Shown piece after piece: positions 15,553 to 22,690 of a DNA stretch of 64,000 bases (position 1 is the first letter of the stretch; each line of letters starts with the position of its first letter). The stretch is from Jonesia denitrificans DSM 20603 (lineage in GTDB: Bacteria; Actinomycetota; Actinomycetes; Actinomycetales; Cellulomonadaceae). The position numbers and the translations under genes are program-made. The stretch is taken from the NCBI RefSeq assembly GCF_000024065.1, contig NC_013174.1:62001-126000 (forward strand). Reading direction: 5' to 3'. The notes below the pieces were generated by a model. The model was not told the DNA's origin, searched no databases, and saw only the letters and a program-made list of their open reading frames with translations.

Positions 15553-15855
15553 CTACCAGCTGCTCTTCGTGATTCCTGGGAGTTCTCCCCGAAGTGCGAG
15601 TTGGCGGAACTTGACACGGGAGACCCCCGCTTTGCGGATGTAGCCGCGTGGACGACCATCTGCGACGTCTCGGTTTCGGAGACGGGTGGGGCTGGCCTCG
15701 CGTGGCAGGTTTGATAGTGCGCGGAGTGCCTGTTGCCGTTCGGTAAGAGTGGCGCCGGTGCGGGCTTGTTCTTTGAGGGTTGCGCGCTGTTCTGCGTAGC
15801 GGGCCACAATGGTTTCGCGGCGGCGTTGGGCAGCGATTTTTGATGTTTTGGCCAT
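15553..15855 (-). CDS. rpsN: 30S ribosomal protein S14, zinc-independent paralogue
   Basis: 100 residues: [13 protein letters not shown] at the start and [20 protein letters not shown] to the end SSW. This is the long S14 form without the two CxxC pairs of the zinc-binding version. Such paralogues replace the zinc form when zinc is scarce and are usually Zur-repressed in actinobacteria. The ATG at 15855 has GAGAGG eight bases upstream. Its promoter must lie inside the CobW fragment on the other strand, since only about ten bases separate them. No convincing Zur box was found by eye. Confidence 0.93.
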   Translation of the reverse strand: MAKTSKIAAQRRRETIVARYAEQRATLKEQARTGATLTERQQALRALSNLPREASPTRLRNRDVADGRPRGYIRKAGVSRVKFRQLALRGELPGITKSSW

Positions 15856-15865
15856 TATCGTTCCT

Positions 15866-16115
15866 CTCGGAAGTCAACGTGTGCGCGTGGGATGGGGCTG
15901 GTGGGCAACTGTCCATCGGGACGTGGTCGCATTGGGATCACGCCGACCCCATGTCGCGCATCGTGGTCACGGGGACGGGCCCTGGGCGGGAAGATCTCAT
16001 TCGGGCGTTCGACCAGTGTCTGGTCACTGACGTTGAAGCTGTGTCGTACGGGCTGGCGTGGGACACCGTCGAGGATGGGCTTGAACCGTGGCTCGGAGAC
16101 ATTGCCCACCCGTAA
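15866..16115 (+). pseudogene. C-terminal fragment of a CobW/COG0523-type zinc metallochaperone
   Basis: The frame reads VCAWDGAGGQLSIGTWSHWDH, then RIVVTGTGPGREDLIRAFDQCLVTD and ends WLGDIAHP. This matches the C-terminal domain of actinobacterial CobW-like GTPases. The whole N-terminal GTPase (P-loop, CxCC zinc motif) is missing: upstream there is only the divergent S14 gene. A GTG at 15879 with GGAAG five bases before it could still give a ~78-residue product. COG0523 proteins are typical Zur-regulon members beside zinc-free ribosomal paralogues, so this is best read as the remnant of the third member of that regulon. Confidence 0.75.
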
Positions 16116-16159
16116 GCAGACTGAATCAGCAATCCATCACATCACTGGAAGGTTCCATC

Positions 16160-16282
16160 ATGAAGGTCCGCAACTCGTTGAAATCATTGAAAAACCAGCC
16201 TGGTTCGCAGATTGTTCGCCGCCGTGGGCGGGTGTTTGTCATCAACAAGAAAAACCCGCGCCTGAAGGCACGCCAAGGATAG
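16160..16282 (+). CDS. rpmJ: 50S ribosomal protein L36, zinc-independent form
   Basis: 40 residues starting [20 protein letters not shown] and ending [12 protein letters not shown]. The zinc-binding Cys/His set of canonical L36 is absent, which is the low-zinc paralogue type. GGAAGG lies seven bases before the ATG at 16160. It lies 44 bases past the CobW fragment on the same strand, probably once one operon. Confidence 0.92.
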   Translation: MKVRNSLKSLKNQPGSQIVRRRGRVFVINKKNPRLKARQG

Positions 16283-16420
16283 GCGACGAGGACTCACACA
16301 GTTCCCCCTTCGTGGAGGAAGACACCGCATCAGGTGCTGGGTGGGGCATCCGCGTTTGCGGGCTCGCCACACCCGGTTCATGGTGGGAGGGTCCCTGTCT
16401 GCCTGTGGTGAGGAGCCGTG

Positions 16421-17776
16421 ATGAGTGAGAACGTTGACGTTGTTGTGATTGGCATGGGTCCGGGTGGGGAAGTTGTTGCTGGGGAGCTAGCAAAAGCCAA
16501 CCGACGCGTTGTGGTCATTGAACGTGAGCTCATTGGTGGGGAATGCGCGTATTACGCGTGTATTCCCTCGAAGGTTGTGTTGCGTGCACCGGCGTTGGGG
16601 CAGGAAGTGGATCACGCTGCAGGGATTACCGATGCGCGTCTGAGCTGGGAGAAAACTCGCACCTACCGTGATCAGATGGCACGTCATTGGGATGACAGCA
16701 CGCAGGTGGACTCTTATGAGGGTCAGGGTGTGACGGTGGTGAAGGGTGAGGGGCGCATCGTGAAGCCGGGTGTTGTCGCGGTGGGGGGCCGTGAGTTTGT
16801 GGCGGACCATATTGTCATTGCGACGGGCACCCAGGCACACATTCCTGCTGTGGATGGGCTTGATACTGTGCCTGTGTGGACAACCCGTGAACTGTATACC
16901 GCGCAGGACTTGCCTGATTCGGCGGTCATTGTGGGCGGGAGCGCTGTCGCAGTGGAAGCAGCTACATTCCTTGCCAGATTCGGCGTGAACGTGACGGTTG
17001 TTCACCGTGGTTCGCGCATCCTTAGCCGCGAAGAACCGCAGGTCAGCGACTTGGTAGGCCGCCACCTTGAGGAGGCGGGTGTTGAGGTGAAAGTGAACGT
17101 GGAGCCTGCCGCTGTGGAGCGCTCTGACACCGGCCGCAGTGTCATCCACCTCAATGATGGAACGGCACTGCACACTGACGTTATCGTGTTCGCTACTGGG
17201 CGCACCCCACGTACGGGCACCCTTGGTGCCGACACTGCCGGTGTCACATTGGGTGACCGCGGGCAGATCCTGGTGGACGACCAGTGCCACGCAGCCCCAG
17301 GGGTCTGGGCGGTAGGTGACGTCACGGGGATCATGCCGTACACGCACGTGGCTAAATACCAGGGGCGCATTGTTGCCGATGCGATCCTTGGCCGCCCCCG
17401 GCGCGCCACCTACACGGCGATCCCTCGCGTCGTGTTTGGGGACCCTGAGATCGCCGCGGTGGGTCTCACCGCACAGCAAGCCCGTGACCAGGGGATCAAC
17501 AGTGTGGAGAACGCGCTTGATCTGACTGAGGCGCTCGCTAAGCCGTGGCTGGATGCGCAAACCCCGCACGGTGTGCTGGGTGTGGTTGCTGATGCGGACA
17601 ACCGTGTCCTTGTGGGGGCATGGGCGGTTGGGTTGCATGCTTCCGAGTGGATTCACTGGGCGGCGTTTGCGATCCGGACGAGGACGCCGGTCGATGTGCT
17701 TCTTGACCAGGTCGTTCAGTTTCCCACGTACCACGAGGCGTATCTGTCCGTCATTGGGGGGCTGGATCTGCGCTGA
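16421..17776 (+). CDS. FAD-dependent pyridine nucleotide-disulfide oxidoreductase
   Basis: 451 residues. N-terminal FAD Rossmann motif (VVVIGMGPGGEVVAGELA), redox-active disulfide GGECAYYACIPSK (C-x4-C as in lipoamide dehydrogenase and mercuric reductase), NAD(P) motif VIVGGSAVAVEAA, and second FAD motif ending VWAVGDVTG. The C-terminal dimerisation domain normally carries the His-Glu base in a HPT-SE context; here it reads VQFPTYHEA, so the usual His is Phe. This subgroup exists in actinobacteria, but its substrate is unclear. Mycothione reductase or mercuric reductase activity should not be assumed. Start ATG 16421 chosen for AGGAG spacing; GTG 16418 also possible. Confidence 0.8.
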   Translation: MSENVDVVVIGMGPGGEVVAGELAKANRRVVVIERELIGGECAYYACIPSKVVLRAPALGQEVDHAAGITDARLSWEKTRTYRDQMARHWDDSTQVDSYEGQGVTVVKGEGRIVKPGVVAVGGREFVADHIVIATGTQAHIPAVDGLDTVPVWTTRELYTAQDLPDSAVIVGGSAVAVEAATFLARFGVNVTVVHRGSRILSREEPQVSDLVGRHLEEAGVEVKVNVEPAAVERSDTGRSVIHLNDGTALHTDVIVFATGRTPRTGTLGADTAGVTLGDRGQILVDDQCHAAPGVWAVGDVTGIMPYTHVAKYQGRIVADAILGRPRRATYTAIPRVVFGDPEIAAVGLTAQQARDQGINSVENALDLTEALAKPWLDAQTPHGVLGVVADADNRVLVGAWAVGLHASEWIHWAAFAIRTRTPVDVLLDQVVQFPTYHEAYLSVIGGLDLR

Positions 17777-17790
17777 CCAGGCAGATCGGG

Positions 17791-17842
17791 TGTTCAATTT
17801 TTTCCGTGTTCATTTTTTGGTGAACACCGAAATAATTGAACA
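17791..17842. terminator. Bidirectional terminator between convergent genes
   Basis: 22-base arms (TGTTCAATT-TTTCCGTGTTCA and TGAACACCGAAATAATTGAACA) with only two mismatches around an eight-base T-rich loop. Convergent genes end at 17776 and 17851. Unlike most stems here it is AT-rich. Confidence 0.8.
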
Positions 17843-17850
17843 GCGGTTAG

Positions 17851-18885
17851 CTACCTGATGCTGGGAACTTTCTCACCGTCACGTGGTGGGGCAGGTGGGG
17901 TGCCGTCACCGAAGGGACGTCCACCCAGTTCTTCCCGACCGTGCTCGGTCAACCACGCAGACGCATCAGGACCAAGGGGCACAATCCCGGAGGGGTTAAT
18001 GTCGCGGTGCACCTGGTAGTAGTGGTCTTTGATTTGTTGGAAGTCGATTGTGTCGCCGAACCCTGGTGTTTGGAAGAGGTCACGGGCGTACCCCCACAGC
18101 GCAGGTAGTTCTGAGAGTTTGTTGCGGTTGCATTTGAAGTGGCCGTGATAGACGGCGTCAAACCGGACCAGGGTGGTGAACAGGCGAACGTCAGCTTCGG
18201 TGATTGTGTCGCCCACGAGGAACCGTTGGGTGCTTAACCGGTCTTCCAACCAATCTAACCGGCTAAACAGTGTTGTGTAGGCGCGCTCATAGGAGCGCTG
18301 TGACCCGGCGAAACCTGCCCGGTACACCCCATTGTTGACGTCTTGGTAGATCAGTTCGGCGACCTCATCAATTTCACTGCGCAAAGCCTCAGGGTAGAGG
18401 TCCGGCGCGCCATCGCGGTGGAACTGCGTCCACTGCGTGGAAAAATCGAGGGTGATCTGGGGGAAGTTGTTGGTGACGACTGCGCCGGTGGGCACATCGA
18501 CAATGGCTGGCACTGTGATACCGCGAGGGTAATCACGGAACCGGGCGAAGTAAGCGTCTTGGAGGCGTTCAATACCCAGAACAGGGTCAACACCGTCAGG
18601 GTCAAGGTCAAACGTCCAACTGCGTTCATCATGGACAGGCCCGGGGGTGCCTAAGGAAATGGCGTCTTCCAACCCAAGGAGCCGCCGCACAATGATTGCC
18701 CGGTTGGCCCACGGGCATGCGCGCGCAGCAATGAGCCGGTACCGGCCAGCCTCAACAGGCCACCCGTCACGCGCATCGGTCGTGATTCGGTCCTCGATGT
18801 ACTGGGTGTCCCGGTCGTAGTCTTGTCCGGGTTCTACGTACTTTCCGGGGGTTGTGTGGATGCTTTTAGTTTCGCGTTCAACCAT
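17851..18885 (-). CDS. ECM4/YqjG-type (Xi-class GST) glutathionyl-hydroquinone reductase homologue
   Basis: 344 residues. Thioredoxin-fold N-domain with the catalytic ACPWANRAIIVRRLLGLED (CPWA motif of the Xi class) and an all-helical C-domain containing NNGVYRAGFA and FLVGDTITEADVRLFTTLVRFDAVY, both hallmark ECM4 stretches. In organisms with glutathione these enzymes reduce glutathionyl-hydroquinones via the Cys. In an actinobacterium the thiol partner may be mycothiol, which is inference. ATG 18885 preferred over GTG 18888. Confidence 0.88.
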   Translation of the reverse strand: MVERETKSIHTTPGKYVEPGQDYDRDTQYIEDRITTDARDGWPVEAGRYRLIAARACPWANRAIIVRRLLGLEDAISLGTPGPVHDERSWTFDLDPDGVDPVLGIERLQDAYFARFRDYPRGITVPAIVDVPTGAVVTNNFPQITLDFSTQWTQFHRDGAPDLYPEALRSEIDEVAELIYQDVNNGVYRAGFAGSQRSYERAYTTLFSRLDWLEDRLSTQRFLVGDTITEADVRLFTTLVRFDAVYHGHFKCNRNKLSELPALWGYARDLFQTPGFGDTIDFQQIKDHYYQVHRDINPSGIVPLGPDASAWLTEHGREELGGRPFGDGTPPAPPRDGEKVPSIR

Positions 18886-18960
18886 CACCCCAGCCTACGT
18901 GACTGGAGTGTGATGGTCGCGGTAAAGCAATCGCCGAAGCAAAGCGGAGGAAGGAAGACC

Positions 18961-18997
18961 GTGCAAAACACCTTTGCAAACACCATTTGCATACGAT
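18961..18997. promoter_or_regulatory. Operator-like repeats upstream of the MFS exporter
   Basis: On the minus strand the sequence shows near-repeats with 12-base period (TGCAAATGGTG, TTTGCAAAGGTG, TTTTGCAC). The 12-mer CTTTGCAAACAC (18972-18983) recurs exactly at 22377-22388, upstream of the peptide gene. TTTGCAAA is self-complementary. A TACGAT box follows at 18992. A shared regulator site is likely; the ArsR-like protein between the two places is the obvious candidate. Confidence 0.4.
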
Positions 18998-19064
18998 AGT
19001 CTTTGGGAGTCTTCAGGTTGACGTCTGCGTCTAGCGCAGCATTATTGGTGTTCAGGAGTCGGTA

Positions 19065-20297
19065 GTGCACTTCAAATTTCTCTACTTCGGGAATCTCTTC
19101 TCAAACACGGCCGACGGTTTCATCTATCTGGCATTGCCACTACTCATTTATTCGATCAGCAACGATCCACTAGCCCTATCCGCAGTTGTTGCCGTGGGTA
19201 TTCTCCCTAGAATGCTGTTCTCTCTTTCAATCGGCGAGTTTGTTGATCGTCATAGTAGAACAAAAATACTTATGTACGGCAACATTCTGCGTTGTATATT
19301 TGTGTCTGCGATAGTTGCGATTGTGATGCTCGAGAGAGGAGAACATTATTTACTACTAACCATCGTTTTCATATTGGGAATAATCGAGACAGCAGTGGAT
19401 ACATCGGCAACTGCACTCACACCCACATTAGTCGAAAAGGACTTAGACAAGGCGAACAGCCAAATTCAGGGAGGGCAGTTAATTGCTCAGAACTTCGTAG
19501 CGGTGCCGCTAGCCGGCGTACTCTTCGCGCTAGCACACTGGGTGCCATTTATGGTAGGCGGTGCTTGTTATGGAATCGCTGCGTTTAGCGGTGCCATTCT
19601 CAATCACAGACTAACTGAGGGGAAAAAAGAGAAAGAACCGCGAGGAGAGCCTAAGAAGATAGCAAAAGGGATTAAAAGCCGGTTTGAAGGCTTCAAGTTG
19701 ATGAGAGACGACGAAAAGCTCAAGCAACTGCTCTGGATCAGTCTGATCCTCGCTCTTGCAGTGTCGATGTCACAATCAACACTGATCGCCTTCCTCACGG
19801 ACTTTTTACACACCCCAACAGAGCACATCGGACTTGTCAGCATGTGTCTGGCTGTTGGCGGTGTTGCTGGGATGCTTGTTCTGCCGAGGTTCCTGAAGCG
19901 TTTCTCACGTAATACAGCAATCTATACGGGACATGCGGGTCTCGTTATTTGCCTGTTTCTGCTCTGGACATGCAGCACCACAATGCAAGCCGCAGTTCTT
20001 CTCTGCTTTATGTCTTGCGCTGTGTCTTTCTGGAATATCCCTGTCATGACAATGCGACAAATGGCGACACCTAAAAAAATACTAGGGAGGGTATTCGCAA
20101 CTGTTGGCTTTCTCTTGAGTATCGTGCAGATAATCGGGTCAATAATGGGAGGCATAGTGGCGAAAATGGGTTTGAACTTCCCGTTTTTATTCGCAGCTAT
20201 AATTGCAGCTAGTGCACTTATTCCCGTATTGAAGCTTTTTCAGCTCCAAAACACGACAAGGGATGAGACTATGTTAGAAAATGTCCAAAAAAATTAG
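19065..20297 (+). CDS. MFS transporter, probable peptide or drug exporter
   Basis: 410 residues, twelve hydrophobic segments, starting MHFKFLYFGNLFSNTADGF. An MFS loop-2 signature (GEFVDRHSRTKILMYG) follows helix 2, and a long charged central loop (about residues 185-220) separates the halves. GTG at 19065 with GGAG upstream. The gene is AT-rich with codon use unlike the flanking ECM4-type gene, marking the left edge of a transferred island. MFS pumps of this kind often give self-resistance or export beside RiPP biosynthetic genes; the radical SAM gene lies 2.4 kb downstream. Confidence 0.8.
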   Translation: MHFKFLYFGNLFSNTADGFIYLALPLLIYSISNDPLALSAVVAVGILPRMLFSLSIGEFVDRHSRTKILMYGNILRCIFVSAIVAIVMLERGEHYLLLTIVFILGIIETAVDTSATALTPTLVEKDLDKANSQIQGGQLIAQNFVAVPLAGVLFALAHWVPFMVGGACYGIAAFSGAILNHRLTEGKKEKEPRGEPKKIAKGIKSRFEGFKLMRDDEKLKQLLWISLILALAVSMSQSTLIAFLTDFLHTPTEHIGLVSMCLAVGGVAGMLVLPRFLKRFSRNTAIYTGHAGLVICLFLLWTCSTTMQAAVLLCFMSCAVSFWNIPVMTMRQMATPKKILGRVFATVGFLLSIVQIIGSIMGGIVAKMGLNFPFLFAAIIAASALIPVLKLFQLQNTTRDETMLENVQKN

Positions 20298-20554
20298 TCA
20301 AAGGCAGATGCAAGATACTTGTGTAAAGGCAATGAAAAATAACGCTTCCATACCTGGTGCATATAATGGCTTGCATGCACGATGCATAAATGAAGCAGCT
20401 GGTTATTATTCCTTCTAGTAAAAACTAGACCTAGCATGAAAAGTGCGGATCTGACCGAAAAAGTGTTAGACATACTACTTGCGACTAGGGCTCTAAAGTC
20501 GAGGTCGGGTAGGATGGTGGGCGTTGCACTTAGTTTCGCCGACCAGGAGTTGAC

Positions 20555-21148
20555 ATGGACAACAAAACCTCAAAGCCAACGACATCTCTTGTCAATCGAG
20601 CTGCCGCATTAACTCATCCAATTCGTGCAGCTATTTGGGAATACCTGCAAATTCACGGTGAAGCAACATCAACTTCATTAAGTGGTGCGCTGGATCTTTC
20701 GTCAGGTCTAACTAGTTATCACTTGCGGAAGATGAGCACCTTCGGCCTGATAGAGGAAGACACTTCTCAAGGAGTGGGCCGTGAGCGCTGGTGGCGCCTA
20801 CGAGCGATTGAGGTGGACCTGAATGACGCGGATGAAACGGGTCTAACACAGGAGGAGCAAGGCGCCTTGCTAGCGAATACCACCGCAATTGAGGCGAGGA
20901 GTTTCGTAAACTTTTGGTCCAAGGCATGGGCTGGAGAAATTGATCCGAAATGGGTAGAAGAATCAAATAGTACTCAGCTCATAATGAACCTAACGATCGA
21001 ACAGTTTGAAGAATTAGCATCTGACATTTCCCAAATGCTAGATAAATGGGGAAATATCAGTGCCGCAAATACACAAGAAAATCGTCAAGTAAATGAAGGC
21101 GCAGGCACTGAGCGCGTCCAATTCACAGTCAGAGCATTCCCGTTGTGA
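20555..21148 (+). CDS. ArsR-like winged-helix regulator
   Basis: 197 residues. The N-terminal winged helix (AALTHPIRAAIWEYLQIHGEA, recognition helix SSGLTSYHLRKMSTFGLI, then wing VGRERWWRL) is typical of ArsR/HTH_20 regulators. The C-terminal half is helical and acidic (LTQEEQGALLANTTAIEARS), with no metal-site cysteines, so it probably senses something other than metal. GGAG lies before the ATG. It sits between the MFS gene and the peptide/maturase genes and is the likely controller of the TTTGCAAA sites found before both. The gap 20298-20554 shows no other gene. Confidence 0.8.
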   Translation: MDNKTSKPTTSLVNRAAALTHPIRAAIWEYLQIHGEATSTSLSGALDLSSGLTSYHLRKMSTFGLIEEDTSQGVGRERWWRLRAIEVDLNDADETGLTQEEQGALLANTTAIEARSFVNFWSKAWAGEIDPKWVEESNSTQLIMNLTIEQFEELASDISQMLDKWGNISAANTQENRQVNEGAGTERVQFTVRAFPL

Positions 21149-21234
21149 CACGACAATTGATCTGAAGGGCCGCGTACGCATGAAACGGACAGATACCCTT
21201 TGGGGAGAAGTTTTCATATTGTAAAAAGTGTGAC

Positions 21235-21643
21235 ATGACAACTTATCATTGCAGGCCCGTTATAAGTACGCCGAGACATCCATCACCTGATTATAGTGAC
21301 GAAATTAAAGACGTAATTAATCGGAACGAGCCGAGCTTTTACGACCAAAACTTCCCGTGTTTCGTGACCATAGATTACGCCATCTTTCGCTAATTCTTTC
21401 ACGCGATTTGATGACTACGAGTTTGTTTCTCGGTGTAGTTGGCGCTCCCATACGAGCTCGAGCAGCAGCTTGCTCGTTGCTCTGTATTATCGACCTGATG
21501 AAATCATATCTGACGCTATGGTTGGGTTTACGTTGGAAGACGCAAACGCCCATAGAAGATCCGGGCTTAATGTATGGAGTATAAACAGATATGTTTGGAA
21601 GTATCAGTTTAGGATACTAGACCCTCGCTTTAGGATGCTTTGA
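21235..21643 (+). pseudogene. Frameshifted hypothetical gene
   Basis: An ATG at 21235 opens 52 codons (MTTYHCRPVISTPRHP, then NFPCFVTIDYAIFR) to a TAA at 21391. The next frame continues without break (NSFTRFDDYEFVSR, then FTLEDANAHRRSGLNVWSI and KYQFRILDPRFRML) to a TGA at 21641. The junction reads smoothly as one protein of about 135 residues if one base is missing near 21390. No family recognised and no good ribosome site. It lies in the low-GC island and is probably a decayed accessory gene of the locus. Confidence 0.35.
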
Positions 21644-22080
21644 TCGCGCTGTGTGCATACTCAAATCCAGAGATTCAGTTGCTAAGGATGGGTCAGCTTC
21701 GTAAGTGGATATCGCAAATTCCAACCAGTGTTAGTGTGGTCATAGTCCATTGTTGGGCTCCATTACGACTGGCAGTAAGCTCGAAACTGTATCCAATTTC
21801 GCAAAAACACGCTGCTTTCGAACAGGAAACGAAATTTATCTCCGCCTATTCTAGAGATCATATAGATGGTTGATAACCAACTTTAATATTTGCTTAAATC
21901 TGCTATGATCCGCACGTTATATTTCCGAGCAGAATTAAACGTCACGTATCTCGACTGATTTCAGCCGAAACATCAACAACCTTTCTTAGTAATCGGTTGC
22001 CAGTTTCAAATTTAAGACACAATGAAATGAAGAATGCCAAATGCTCGCCTTGTCACTCTTCAATCATTATAGTGTGCTAA

Positions 22081-22218
22081 ATGGATTTGATTAAGGGTAA
22101 AAACCTCACTGAGTTGACAGATGAAGTTATCTGATCGGCCTCTTCTTGTTGTGTGATTGCGGAAGGTGACCGTAGCATAAATGAACTAAGTCGGTTAGTA
22201 GTTCTTTACATTTCTTAG
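22081..22218 (+). pseudogene. Possible decayed second precursor peptide
   Basis: ATG at 22081 opens a leader-like stretch MDLIKGKNLTELTDEVI, stopped by TGA at 22132. The same frame continues SASSCCVIAEGDRS to TAG at 22216. A charged amphipathic leader followed by a Ser/Cys-rich core is the look of a RiPP precursor, but there is an in-frame stop and no clear ribosome site. The surrounding 21644-22360 shows AT-rich DNA without other supportable genes. Confidence 0.2.
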
Positions 22219-22361
22219 CTCGAACCAAAATCAAATTTGGCAGGCCAACATCAGGTTATCCGCCTCTCCTTCTGGTCGCGCACCCTATCGCTAGATGCCA
22301 ACGTGCATGGTGGAATCGCGCGGTCAGCGATACCGGTCGAGTCTTCCCGGGGCACGGCGCG

Positions 22362-22419
22362 GTTTGCGCAAAGGAACTTTGCAAACACTCTTGTCAAGGT
22401 GTTCTGGCTACTGTAAGCT
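22362..22419 (+). promoter_or_regulatory. Operator-like dyad and candidate promoter of the peptide gene
   Basis: The imperfect dyad GTTTGCGCAAAG GAA CTTTGCAAAC (22362-22386) contains the 12-mer also found before the MFS gene. Just downstream, TTGTCA (22391-22396) and TAAGCT (22414-22419) are separated by 17 bases. The -10 is weak, consistent with a regulated promoter. The leader to the ATG is about 140 bases. Confidence 0.4.
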
Positions 22420-22565
22420 CCAAGAAGGTCGATCCCGTCGTGATAAGTCCTATAGTCTGGTAAGTCATAAGACGCGTAAGTGTCACGATATGCGTACTTG
22501 GCAATGCGGCTCACAACGGAGGCACCGGTCTTACTTCAAGAGTGGACAGAGCGAGAGGAGGGACG

Positions 22566-22643
22566 ATGTTTGAAGAAGTAGTGCTGGACGACATTGCTAT
22601 CAATGCGCCAGACGCAAACGGAATCTGCTTGATCATCAAGTGA
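22566..22643 (+). CDS. Candidate RiPP precursor peptide (25 residues)
   Basis: ATG at 22566 stands five bases after a perfect GAGGAGG ribosome site. The product starts MFEEVVLDDIAINAPD and ends ANGICLIIK: an acidic, hydrophobic first half like a short leader (FEEVVLDDI), then a small core with one Cys and a C-terminal ICLIIK. The stop is 48 bases before the ATG of a radical SAM/SPASM maturase, with a hairpin between, the standard precursor/maturase layout. I know no named family with this sequence. Function is inferred from position, ribosome site and size. Confidence 0.6.
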   Translation: MFEEVVLDDIAINAPDANGICLIIK

Positions 22644-22650
22644 AGTATCT

Positions 22651-22677
22651 GGTGGGGTGGCTGCTGGTCACCCCACC
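22651..22677 (+). terminator. Hairpin between precursor and maturase genes (attenuator)
   Basis: Perfect nine-base arms GGTGGGGTG / CACCCCACC around a nine-base loop, followed by TCTAGGGGG, the ribosome site of the maturase. Such stems often make precursor mRNA more abundant than maturase mRNA. It overlaps the alternative GTG start at 22640, arguing that the real maturase start is 22691. Confidence 0.6.
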
Positions 22678-22690
22678 TCTAGGGGGCATA

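Noticed and set aside
21640-21873. 77-codon plus-strand frame after the frameshifted gene
   Set aside because: No ribosome site, no family, starts within the previous stop context; chance frame in AT-rich DNA.
22251-22514. 87-codon minus-strand frame in front of the peptide gene
   Set aside because: Covers the operator and promoter region of the precursor, has no ribosome site and no recognisable family.
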